Source: an uncultured Verrucomicrobiota bacterium
GTDB taxonomy: Bacteria > Verrucomicrobiota > Verrucomicrobiia > Limisphaerales > UBA9464
Length of the DNA: 6,300 nt
Reading direction: 5' to 3'
NCBI GenBank assembly: GCA_903864375.1
Contig: CAIPFS010000039.1
Location: 1 to 6,300, forward strand
Part shown: positions 1 to 6,184 of the stretch, piece after piece
Layout of the letters: each line of letters starts with the position of its first letter
How positions within the stretch are numbered: position 1 is the first letter of the stretch
Notes under the pieces: model-generated
Databases searched by the model: none
Seen by the model: the letters and a program-made list of their open reading frames with translations, nothing else
Told to the model about the DNA's origin: nothing
Translations under genes and position numbers: made by a program

Positions 1-25
1 AACCTCCCGGTGAGCCGCGGAGGTT
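1..25 (-). terminator. Strong hairpin downstream of the anti-sigma gene, possible terminator
   Basis: AACCTCC (1-7) pairs with GGAGGTT (19-25), and CGG (8-10) pairs with CCG (15-17). This makes a 10-bp stem with one bulged base and a 4-nt loop, about 50 nt beyond the anti-sigma stop. In the minus-strand transcript the stem ends in UU at the window edge, so a terminating U-run cannot be confirmed. It may be an intrinsic terminator, an RNA processing structure, or a dispersed palindromic repeat. Confidence 0.4.
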
Positions 26-64
26 CGCATCACCTCCGAAGGTCCCCTCAGCCTCCTTCTTCAT
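1..64 (-). CDS. Possible 5' end of a third gene in the sigma operon (partial)
   Basis: An open frame starts at the ATG at 62-64 behind AAGGAGGT and runs off the window edge. The 21 visible residues begin MKKEAEGTFGGDANLR and are not recognisable. An alternative ATG at 28-30, with GGAGG 2 nt before it, would begin MRTSAAHREV in another frame; that spacing is shorter than normal. The frame reads through the strong hairpin at 1-25, which argues that it may instead be untranslated sequence at the operon end. No function can be proposed. Confidence 0.3.
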   Translation of the reverse strand, partial: MKKEAEGTFGGDANLRGSPGG

Positions 65-70
65 CTGCGG

Positions 71-78
71 ACCTCCTT
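71..78 (-). promoter_or_regulatory. Very strong Shine-Dalgarno site AAGGAGGT after the anti-sigma gene
   Basis: AAGGAGGT matches the 16S rRNA 3' end over eight bases and ends 6 nt before an ATG at 62-64. It overlaps the end of the anti-sigma coding frame by one base (stop 78-80). Placement and quality suggest that a third, coupled gene begins here. Three further GGAGG runs occur in the next 70 nt, so the region is rich in this motif and some of it may be compositional. Confidence 0.45.
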
Positions 79-383
79 CAGTCGGGGCGTTCGCAGCGAA
101 GGCGCTGGCGAAGTCGTTCCTTCCGGGCTTCCCCCATCGGTTCGAGAGGAGTCGGCGGTGTGTCTCCGCTTGAACCGATCTTCTGAAGGAATTCCAGTTG
201 TCGAAGATAACGCCTGCACCCCGCGCAGACGAGGAAGTGAAGTGGCACCTGCCACCGGGACCGGATGGGGCGGATGCCTTCCATTCGAAGCGAACAAAGT
301 TCGGTGATTCGCCGGCATGGCGGCGACATCGCAGCCAGCAGGCAGATGCAGCGCCAGCGGAGCTTTGAATACAGACCACTCAC
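78..383 (-). CDS. Soluble zinc-binding anti-sigma factor (zf-HC2/ZAS type)
   Basis: This is a 101-residue protein if it begins at the GTG at 381-383. It should bind and inhibit the sigma factor encoded just upstream. The key evidence is C23-x25-H49-x3-C53-x2-C56 (HFLVCAGC at 49-56), the same spacing as the zinc ligands of the ZAS anti-sigma factor RsrA. A basic, helical region RRYLRQLEFLQKI follows, then a Pro-rich linker and an Arg-rich tail. No membrane segment of convincing length is seen, so a cytoplasmic sensor is likely. The GTG start overlaps the sigma stop as GTGA and has AGGAGG 4 nt upstream, which strongly supports coupling. An ATG at 327-329 would give an 83-residue protein starting MSPPCRR, closer to the usual zf-HC2 N-terminus, but it has no ribosome binding site. 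Additional cysteines (C12, C14, C30) are unusual and would be partly lost with the shorter start. Function is firm by motif and neighbour; the start is less certain. Confidence 0.78.
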   Translation of the reverse strand: MSGLYSKLRWRCICLLAAMSPPCRRITELCSLRMEGIRPIRSRWQVPLHFLVCAGCRRYLRQLEFLQKIGSSGDTPPTPLEPMGEARKERLRQRLRCERPD

Positions 384-994
384 AGTTCCTCCTGGGCTTC
401 GCTCGACTTTCCAAACCAATTCACTTCCAGACAGCGTCGCAGCGCCAGGCGTGCCCGATGCAGCATGACCCACAGATTGCTATCCGTGATGTTCAACGTG
501 GCACAAATCTCGTGGCCGGGCATGCCATCGACCTCCCGAAGGATAAACACCCGGGCAATGCGGTCTGGCAGATGGCCACTGCACTCGTGAAACACCTTCC
601 AGAACTCCACCTTGTCGAGGGCGGAGCCTGCCCCATTCCATTCGGTCGGCGCCACGGAGCCGTTCCAGTGGTCGGGGAATTCCTGATTTTCAAAGGTGCG
701 TTCCTCCTCGTCCTGATAGAAATCCATGTCCGTGAACGAGGTCTCACGTCCGGCCTTGCGAAAATGATCCAGGATCTTGTTCTTCAAGATGCCGGTCAGC
801 CAGCTGCGCTCGGAGGAACGTCCTTCAAAGCGCTGGTGGTTCTTCAATGCAGCGAGCAATGCTTCCTGGACAAAATCCTCAGCTTGAACGGGATCGCGCA
901 ACCGAGACAGGGCATAATTGAAGAGGTAGTCCCCGTGGTCATCCACCCACCGCTCGGGGTCGAGCTCAGCCTTGAATGATGGAACGGACGCCAT
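380..994 (-). CDS. ECF-like RNA polymerase sigma-70 family sigma factor
   Basis: This 204-residue protein has only sigma regions 2 and 4, the ECF (group 4) architecture. Region 2 spans about 17-82: YLFNYALSRLRDPVQAEDFVQEALLAAL provides the core-binding helices, and SWLTGILKNKILDHFRK the -10 recognition part. A long acidic, Trp-containing linker follows (about 85-130: DFYQDEEE, DHWNG, PTEW). Region 4, about 130-190, holds the helix-turn-helix for the -35 element (HLPDRIARVFILREVDGMPGH, then NITDSNLWVMLHRARLALRR). The linker and region 4 resemble the sigma subfamily defined by TIGR02943, an assignment made from memory. The ATG at 992-994 is the only upstream ATG in frame; an in-frame TGA occurs a few tens of nt further upstream. 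There is no Shine-Dalgarno sequence, but a promoter-like element lies 11 nt before the start. The anti-sigma gene overlaps its stop codon by 4 nt, which fits a sigma/anti-sigma switch that couples both products. Confidence 0.92.
   Translation of the reverse strand: MASVPSFKAELDPERWVDDHGDYLFNYALSRLRDPVQAEDFVQEALLAALKNHQRFEGRSSERSWLTGILKNKILDHFRKAGRETSFTDMDFYQDEEERTFENQEFPDHWNGSVAPTEWNGAGSALDKVEFWKVFHECSGHLPDRIARVFILREVDGMPGHEICATLNITDSNLWVMLHRARLALRRCLEVNWFGKSSEAQEEL
388..393 (-). promoter_or_regulatory. Shine-Dalgarno site AGGAGG that decides the anti-sigma start
   Basis: AGGAGG lies within the last codons of the sigma gene (it encodes part of QEEL), 4 nt before a GTG whose first base is inside the sigma stop region (GTGA overlap). 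It supports the 383 start for the anti-sigma factor. Because the bases also encode Gln-Glu-Glu, chance occurrence is possible. Confidence 0.6.
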
Positions 995-1005
995 GTTCGT
1001 CGTCG

Positions 1006-1034
1006 AGGCTAGCGAAGGAATGGCGGCCTGTCAT
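1006..1034 (-). promoter_or_regulatory. Candidate sigma-70-type promoter for the sigma/anti-sigma operon
   Basis: Read on the minus strand, ATGACA (1034-1029, five of six bases of TTGACA) is separated by 17 nt from TAGCCT (1011-1006). The latter keeps the three most conserved -10 positions (T1, A2, T6). Only 11 nt separate the -10 hexamer from the sigma ATG, so transcription would begin roughly 4-6 nt before the start codon. This fits the absence of a ribosome binding site and suggests a nearly leaderless message. The match is by eye and short motifs can occur by chance. No GGAAC-type ECF promoter was seen, so autoregulation by the encoded sigma factor is not evident. Confidence 0.4.
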
Positions 1035-1041
1035 CTTTCGG

Positions 1042-1068
1042 ACGGTGCCCATGCCCTGACTTCACCGT
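1042..1068 (-). repeat. Weak inverted repeat just after the flavodoxin stop codon
   Basis: ACGGTG and CACCGT form a perfect 6-bp stem with a 15-nt loop, starting at the first base after the flavodoxin stop. There is no T-run after it, so it is a poor intrinsic terminator. It could be a weak transcript end, an operator for the downstream promoter, or chance. Confidence 0.25.
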
Positions 1069-1626
1069 TCATTGGGGCGGAATCCTCTCTTCAGCCCGCA
1101 GGGCGGGATGGAGTTCCCTTCGCCCATGACAATAAATGGCGGTCCATTCCGCCAGCCGCCGACCGAGCAGCCGACAGGAGGCCTGATCGTCGTTGTCCCG
1201 CGGTTCACGGGCGACCACCGCCCCGTAGTGGAGCGTCACCATGCGGGCGGCGTAATCCGTGACACCAAAGACAAGGAATCCAAAGTTCATCAGAACCGTG
1301 AGCAGCGACTGGCAGGCCAGTTCCATGCCCCCACCCCAGCCGCCAGCGGTGCTGAAAGCGCAGGCGATCTTGCCGTCCACCTTGAGCCACTGGGAACCCA
1401 TGGTTTCATCCCAGAACCGCTTCATTTTCCAGGAAAGGATGCCCATGTTGGTGGGCGATCCCACGGCGAGACCATCGCACCACACCACATCGTCAGCGGT
1501 GGCCTCATCGACCGAGCGAAGCCGAACCTCGGTATCAGGGACGCTCCCGGCCCCTTCCGCGACCAGGGCAGCCATTTTGGCCGTGTTGCCGGTCTTGGAA
1601 TCGTACAGCACGAGCACCTTGTTCAT
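1069..1626 (-). CDS. Flavodoxin-like FMN protein (WrbA/NAD(P)H-dependent oxidoreductase type)
   Basis: This 185-residue cytoplasmic protein has the flavodoxin fold. The N-terminus MNKVLVLYDSKTGNT is a first beta strand followed by the FMN phosphate-binding loop (S10-K-T-G-N-T15). A WrbA-like second flavin loop, GSPTNMGILSWKMKRFWD (56-73), is followed by AFSTAGGWGGGME (90-102), which in this family contacts the isoalloxazine ring. The C-terminal part LGRRLAEW is also typical. Known relatives reduce quinones or carry electrons using bound FMN; the partner here is unknown. The ATG at 1624-1626 was chosen because homologous sequence begins exactly there. The open frame extends upstream to 1707, but that part overlaps the DUF1501 gene and its residues look like out-of-frame translation. 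The gene follows DUF1501 after 28 nt with no visible terminator between them, so it probably belongs to the same operon. No signal peptide is present, unlike the two upstream products. WrbA itself or a general flavodoxin remain alternatives. Confidence 0.88.
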   Translation of the reverse strand: MNKVLVLYDSKTGNTAKMAALVAEGAGSVPDTEVRLRSVDEATADDVVWCDGLAVGSPTNMGILSWKMKRFWDETMGSQWLKVDGKIACAFSTAGGWGGGMELACQSLLTVLMNFGFLVFGVTDYAARMVTLHYGAVVAREPRDNDDQASCRLLGRRLAEWTAIYCHGRRELHPALRAEERIPPQ

Positions 1627-1654
1627 GGGAGCGACTGTGGATGGAACCTTCGCC

Positions 1655-3100
1655 TCAGGCCAGCAGCTCCTTGAGAACGTTGCCGGCGATACCGGTGAGG
1701 CGGGCATCGATGCCCTGGAATTTCACCGTCATTTGCAAGTGATCGATCCCCAAAAGTCGCAACATGGTCGCGTGCAGGTCATGCACGTCGGTGGGGTTTT
1801 CCACCGCCGAATAACCCAGTTCGTCGGTGGCCCCGTACACCGTGCCGGGCCGGATTCCGCCGCCAGCCATCCAGATGGTGAACCCGGCATTGTGATGGTC
1901 CCGTCCATCGCCCTGACTCATGGGAGTCCGGCCAAATTCGCCCGCCCAGACGAGAAGGGTGTCCTTGAGCATTCCCCGCTGCTTCAGATCGGTGATCAGC
2001 GCCATGCAGGCCCGATCCACCTCCTGGGCCTTGAGTTCGATTCCCTCCTTGAGCCCTCCATGGTGGTCCCAGTCCTTGTGATACAGCTGGATGAAGCGAA
2101 CGCCCCGCTCCGCCAGTCGCCGGGCCAGGAGGGCATTGGAAGCGAAGGAGCCGTCGCCCGGTTTGCAGCCGTAAAGACCGAGGATGTGGGCCGGTTCATG
2201 AGACAGGTCCATCAAATCAGGAACGCTGGCCTGCATCTGAAACGCCATTTCGTACTGGGCGATGCGCGTGGAAATTTCGGGATCGTCCACCACCGCGTCA
2301 TGCTGGCTGTTGAGCTGATTCACCGCCTGGACGACATCCCACTGCTGGTCCCGGGTGACGCCCGGAGGTGTTCCCAGATAAAGGACGGGGTCGCCCTTTC
2401 CACGTAGATGAACCCCTTGAAACCGGCTGGGCAGGAATCCCGAGGCCCATTGGCGGGCGGCGATCGGCTGGTTCTGTCCCCCCCGCCCCAGGGAAGTCAA
2501 AACCACAAAACCAGGAAGACTTTCCGCATCAGAACCGAGTCCATAGACCGACCACGACCCCATGCTGGGGCGGCCGGCGATCTGGGAGCCCGTGTTCATG
2601 AACATGTGGGCGGGGTCATGATTGATGGCCTCGGTGGTCATTGATCGCACCCAACAGATTTCATCAGCCACCGAACCGATTTGCGGAAAAAGGCTGCAAA
2701 TCTCGACCCCGGAAGTCCCGAATCGCTGGAAGGGATGCTGGGGGCCAAAACAGGTGAGCTTTTGTCCCTGCAATTGGGCGATCTGTTTACCCTTGGTGAA
2801 GGAGTCCGGCATCGGCTGGCCATGCATGGCCTGCAACTTCGGCTTGAAGTCCCAGGTCTCGAGGTGCGAAGGCCCACCGGCCATCGTCATCCAGATGACG
2901 CGTTTTGCCTTGGCGGGGAAGTGCAGGGGATGGACTGCCCCACCCCACCGGTCGGCGCCGCCCGGGGCGGCCGAAAGCAGGTTGGGGCGCAGCAAAGAGG
3001 CAAGCGCCAGGGCTCCAACCCCCTGCGATGTCCGTCCCAGAAATGCCCGGCGGGTCTGGCGTTGCGCCAGGTAGTGTCGCCATTCGGAAGTGGGATTCAT
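1655..3100 (-). CDS. Tat-exported DUF1501 family protein
   Basis: This 481-residue protein belongs to the DUF1501 family, which shares the alkaline phosphatase/sulfatase fold. The N-terminus carries a twin-arginine signal: TRRAFLG with R17/R18, then a hydrophobic stretch GVGALALASLL at about 27-37. This predicts folded export by Tat. Family landmarks are all present: MAGGPSHLETWDFKP (73-87), the His-rich WDHHGG (344-349), GEFGRTP (387-393) and GRDHHN (399-404), followed by a C-terminal PTDVHDLHATMLRLLG segment. The Asp/His clusters are plausible metal ligands. No sulfatase C-x-P-x-R signature is present, so ordinary sulfatase activity should not be assumed. The gene starts 3 nt after the PSCyt1/DUF1553 gene, a pairing repeated many times in PVC genomes, which suggests that the two products act together outside the cytoplasm. 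The start codon lacks a ribosome binding motif, so it may depend on translational coupling. Family assignment is firm; biochemical function is unknown. Confidence 0.93.
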   Translation of the reverse strand: MNPTSEWRHYLAQRQTRRAFLGRTSQGVGALALASLLRPNLLSAAPGGADRWGGAVHPLHFPAKAKRVIWMTMAGGPSHLETWDFKPKLQAMHGQPMPDSFTKGKQIAQLQGQKLTCFGPQHPFQRFGTSGVEICSLFPQIGSVADEICWVRSMTTEAINHDPAHMFMNTGSQIAGRPSMGSWSVYGLGSDAESLPGFVVLTSLGRGGQNQPIAARQWASGFLPSRFQGVHLRGKGDPVLYLGTPPGVTRDQQWDVVQAVNQLNSQHDAVVDDPEISTRIAQYEMAFQMQASVPDLMDLSHEPAHILGLYGCKPGDGSFASNALLARRLAERGVRFIQLYHKDWDHHGGLKEGIELKAQEVDRACMALITDLKQRGMLKDTLLVWAGEFGRTPMSQGDGRDHHNAGFTIWMAGGGIRPGTVYGATDELGYSAVENPTDVHDLHATMLRLLGIDHLQMTVKFQGIDARLTGIAGNVLKELLA

Positions 3101-3103
3101 GGG

Positions 3104-6100
3104 TCAGGAACGGGTGATGGTTTCGTGCAGGTTGAGAAGCGTTCGGGCGACATCCATCCACGCAGCCAGTTCGGCTGTGTCGAAGTCTGTGGGAGCCGGG
3201 CTGATGCCCACTCGAACATAGCGATCAGCCGAGGCCCGATCCGCCTTGAATTCACCCAGATGCTTGTCGAGCAGCTGGCGGACGGTGGTGAGCTCCCGAT
3301 CCGTCGGATTCCTGCCCAGGGCCTGAGTCCAGCCCCAGCGAATCCGATCGTCCTCATCACCGGAGCATTCGCGCAACATCCGGACGGCGAAGGCCCGGGC
3401 TGCCTCGACATAGGTCGGATCGTTGAGGAGGACGAGCGCCTGTTGGGGAATGTTGGACCGGTTGCGCTCCGCCGCGCATTCCTCGCGCGCAGGAGCGTCA
3501 AAGGCCAGCAGGCTGGGATGCAGAAACGACCGCTGCCACCAGGTGTAGAGGCCCCGTCGATATTGGGAACCACCTCCGCTGGCGTCCCACGTCCGCTGCG
3601 GAAAATTCAGGTTCTCCCAGTAGCCGTCAGGTTGATACGGACGGACGCTCGGGCCGCCGACCTGCGGGGTCAGCAGACCGGCGAGCGAGAGGGCGTTGTC
3701 CCGGACCAACTCGGCGTCGAGGCGCCATCGGCCCTGCCGTGCCAGCTCACGATTGTCCGGGTCACGGCTCAACAGCTCCGGAGAGGCGGTTGACGTCTGG
3801 CGATAGGTGTCACTGGTCACGATCAGCCGTACCATGTGCTTGACATCCCAACCGCTGTCGATGAATTCGACGGCCAGCCAGTCGAGCAGGGCCTGGTTTC
3901 GCGGGGGATCCCCTTGTGAACCGAGGTCATCCAACACCTTTGAGAGACCGGTACCAAAAAACTGCTTCCAAAGCCGGTTCATGACCACCCGGGCGGTCAA
4001 TGGATTGTCCCGGGACACCAACCAATTGGCGAGGTCAAGGCGGTTCAGCTGGCCCGAGGTTCCGGCCGGATTCTTGACCAGGAAGGCCGGAAGGGCGGGT
4101 TGCACCTGTTCGCCGGTTTCCACCAGGAAGTTTCCACGGGGGAGAATCCGGACGACGCGCGGTTCGGCCGACCGCTCGGTGACGATGCAGCGGGGAAGCC
4201 GTGCTTCAAAATCCGCCTGAGCCTTGTCGGCGGCGTCCCGACGCTCGCGCCAGCCGGCAAATTCGGGTGCCCGCTGCTTGAATTGGTCCCGGAGCTTTTC
4301 CCGGGTCAGATCGGATATCGGAAGTAAACCGGCCACCTCGGATGGCAGTGCCGGACGTACCGACTCGCGGGCGGTCGCTGCGTCGGTGGTGGTGGTTAAA
4401 CGGAAACAACCCAGATTGTGTCCGCTGCCGTGTTGTTGTCGCAACTGCAACACCAGCACCTCTGATTCCGCCAGATCCAGGGGCTCGGAGAATTCCGCGA
4501 CCATCCGCTGGCTGCGACCGACCTCGGGCAGAACCGCCCAGCCAAATTTTGACCCCAGGACGTCCCGATCAATGGCCGAGTTGGCCGTCCACCGCCCGTA
4601 CACATTGTCTCCAGCGGCAGTGGTTTGTTCGAAGGTGGCCTGGGCCGACTTGAAGCGGACTTCCCGCACCGGACGCCCTCCGGACTCCACATGGGCTTCC
4701 CATTCCGTCAGCACAAAATTTCCATTGCCCGCCCGCCCGGGGCCGCGTTCCGGCAGGGAATCGTCGGGCAACACTTCGAGGCGAAGTCCGACCGCCTGCG
4801 TCAGCCGATTGGTCAGCTCCAGACGGTAGAGATCCTGATCCGGGTTCGTTCCCCCCACCAGGATCGCCTGATCAGCCCTGACCTTCAGCGTGGCGCCTCC
4901 GGTCGAACTCATGGCCGCCGGCACCAAGACGGTCCACCGACGGTCACGATCCATCTCCGCCTGCTGCTGTTCGACCCAGCGATCGAATGGAGGGTCCAGT
5001 TCCAGGTGCGGCGCATCATAATCGATATGAGTGGCCCGGGCCCGGGCCTGGAGCCGTTCCAGCAGGGTCGCCTGGGACTCTTCGGGAACGAGAATACCAT
5101 CCTCCCGTCGTCCGATGACCGCCTCCTGCACGTCGGCGAAGAAAGCGCCCATGGAATAGAAATCCCGGGCGGTGATCGGATCAAACTTGTGGTCGTGGCA
5201 CTGGGCACAACCGATGGTCTGCCCCATCCAGACAGCCCCGATGGCACGGACCCGGTCAGTCAGATACCGCGCCTCGTAATCCTTTGCCTGCGCTCCCCCT
5301 TCTTCTGTGGTCAACAGCAATCGGTTGAACGCCGAGCCGACTCGTTGTTCGAGGGTGGGATGGGGAAGGAGGTCGCCGGCCAGTTGCTCGCGGGTGAATT
5401 GATCGAACGGCTTGTTGCGGTTGAAGGAGCGGATGACGTAGTCACGGTAAGGCCAGATATTGCGGGGATTGTCCGAATGATAGCCGATGGTGTCGGCAAA
5501 ACGGACCACGTCGAGCCAGCCGATGGCCATCCGCTCTCCATAATGGGGCGACCCGATCAACCGCTCCACCAGGCGCTCATAGGCGTCGGGCGCCTCGTCC
5601 TGTTCAAAGTCATCGATTTCGTCCGGCCTGGGGGGCAGACCGGTCAAATCGAAGGAAAGGCGACGCATCAGCGTCCGCCGATCCGCGGCGGGAGCCGGTT
5701 GAAGTTGCAACTCGGAAAGACGGGCTCGAACCAGGGCATCGATAGCCTGGGAGCCGGACATCCCGGCGGGCTTCACCGGAATCGCATAGGCCCAATGCCC
5801 CTTGTACTCCCCACCGTCGCGAATCCAGCGCTGGAGGATATCCTGCTCTTTGGCACTCAACGGTTTATGGGTCTCCGGCGGCGGCATCTGAACCTCGGGA
5901 TCGCTGGAAAGAATGCGGTGGACCAGCTCGCTTTGCTCGGGATGACCGCCCACAAGGGCGATCTTTCCCGACTTGGCCTCGTGGGTGGCGGATTCCTGCA
6001 CATCCAGGCGGAGTCCTCCCTTCACCTTCCTCGCGTCAGGCCCGTGGCAGGCGAAGCAATGGTCTGAGAGAATCGGACGCACCTCGGCATCAAAATCGAC

Positions 6101-6184
6101 CTTGCGCTGGGCAGCGAGAGCCCCCACCGGCACAAGCCCGGAAGCCAGTGTCAGAAGGGCCAGGGTGGGAAGGGTCGACTTCAT
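3104..6184 (-). CDS. Secreted PSCyt1-DUF1549-DUF1553 (PSD1) cytochrome c protein
   Basis: This 1026-residue protein looks complete and has the size usual for the family. Residues 1-25 form a Sec signal peptide: basic start, hydrophobic core, then GALAAQ as a likely cleavage region. A Planctomycete cytochrome c domain follows, with haem motif CFACH at C43/C46/H47 and a possible axial Met in QMPPPETHKPLS near residue 100. DUF1549 spans roughly 145-350 and holds a second motif, CAQCHDHKFDPI, at C326/C329/H330. Residues about 430-600 look like a beta-sandwich insert (for example GPGRAGNGNFVLTEW), possibly carbohydrate-binding. DUF1553 covers about 712-985, beginning NRLDLANWLVSRDNPLTARV. The family is extracytoplasmic, abundant in Planctomycetota and Verrucomicrobiota, and biochemically uncharacterised; a role in oxidative or polysaccharide metabolism is only inference. 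The ATG at 6182-6184 was chosen because it opens directly onto the signal peptide. It has no Shine-Dalgarno sequence. The next gene starts 3 nt after this stop, so the two are probably cotranscribed. Confidence 0.9.
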   Translation of the reverse strand: MKSTLPTLALLTLASGLVPVGALAAQRKVDFDAEVRPILSDHCFACHGPDARKVKGGLRLDVQESATHEAKSGKIALVGGHPEQSELVHRILSSDPEVQMPPPETHKPLSAKEQDILQRWIRDGGEYKGHWAYAIPVKPAGMSGSQAIDALVRARLSELQLQPAPAADRRTLMRRLSFDLTGLPPRPDEIDDFEQDEAPDAYERLVERLIGSPHYGERMAIGWLDVVRFADTIGYHSDNPRNIWPYRDYVIRSFNRNKPFDQFTREQLAGDLLPHPTLEQRVGSAFNRLLLTTEEGGAQAKDYEARYLTDRVRAIGAVWMGQTIGCAQCHDHKFDPITARDFYSMGAFFADVQEAVIGRREDGILVPEESQATLLERLQARARATHIDYDAPHLELDPPFDRWVEQQQAEMDRDRRWTVLVPAAMSSTGGATLKVRADQAILVGGTNPDQDLYRLELTNRLTQAVGLRLEVLPDDSLPERGPGRAGNGNFVLTEWEAHVESGGRPVREVRFKSAQATFEQTTAAGDNVYGRWTANSAIDRDVLGSKFGWAVLPEVGRSQRMVAEFSEPLDLAESEVLVLQLRQQHGSGHNLGCFRLTTTTDAATARESVRPALPSEVAGLLPISDLTREKLRDQFKQRAPEFAGWRERRDAADKAQADFEARLPRCIVTERSAEPRVVRILPRGNFLVETGEQVQPALPAFLVKNPAGTSGQLNRLDLANWLVSRDNPLTARVVMNRLWKQFFGTGLSKVLDDLGSQGDPPRNQALLDWLAVEFIDSGWDVKHMVRLIVTSDTYRQTSTASPELLSRDPDNRELARQGRWRLDAELVRDNALSLAGLLTPQVGGPSVRPYQPDGYWENLNFPQRTWDASGGGSQYRRGLYTWWQRSFLHPSLLAFDAPAREECAAERNRSNIPQQALVLLNDPTYVEAARAFAVRMLRECSGDEDDRIRWGWTQALGRNPTDRELTTVRQLLDKHLGEFKADRASADRYVRVGISPAPTDFDTAELAAWMDVARTLLNLHETITRS

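Noticed and set aside
317..979. A 220-codon plus-strand open frame opposite the sigma factor
   Set aside because: It mirrors the sigma gene almost exactly, while the minus-strand product has clear sigma regions 2 and 4.
1259..2407. A 382-codon plus-strand open frame opposite the flavodoxin and DUF1501 genes
   Set aside because: It is antisense to two well supported genes, spans their junction, and its translation is low in recognisable structure.
1655..3100. Reading the DUF1501 protein as a true sulfatase
   Set aside because: The fold relation is known, but the C-x-P-x-R formylglycine signature is missing and no sulfatase maturation gene is nearby.
2681..3793. A 370-codon plus-strand open frame across the DUF1501/PSD1 junction
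   Set aside because: It is a shadow of the two real minus-strand genes; no motif or plausible start signal supports it.
5033..5048. A perfect 16-bp GC-only palindrome (GGCCCGGG repeated as its mirror)
   Set aside because: It encodes Ala-Arg-Ala-Arg-Ala within the PSD1 protein, so simple codon repetition explains it.
4625..6067. A 480-codon open frame on the plus strand opposite the PSD1 gene
   Set aside because: It is fully antisense to a protein with clear family motifs. GC-rich codon use commonly leaves long antisense frames open, and its translation shows no domain or signal.
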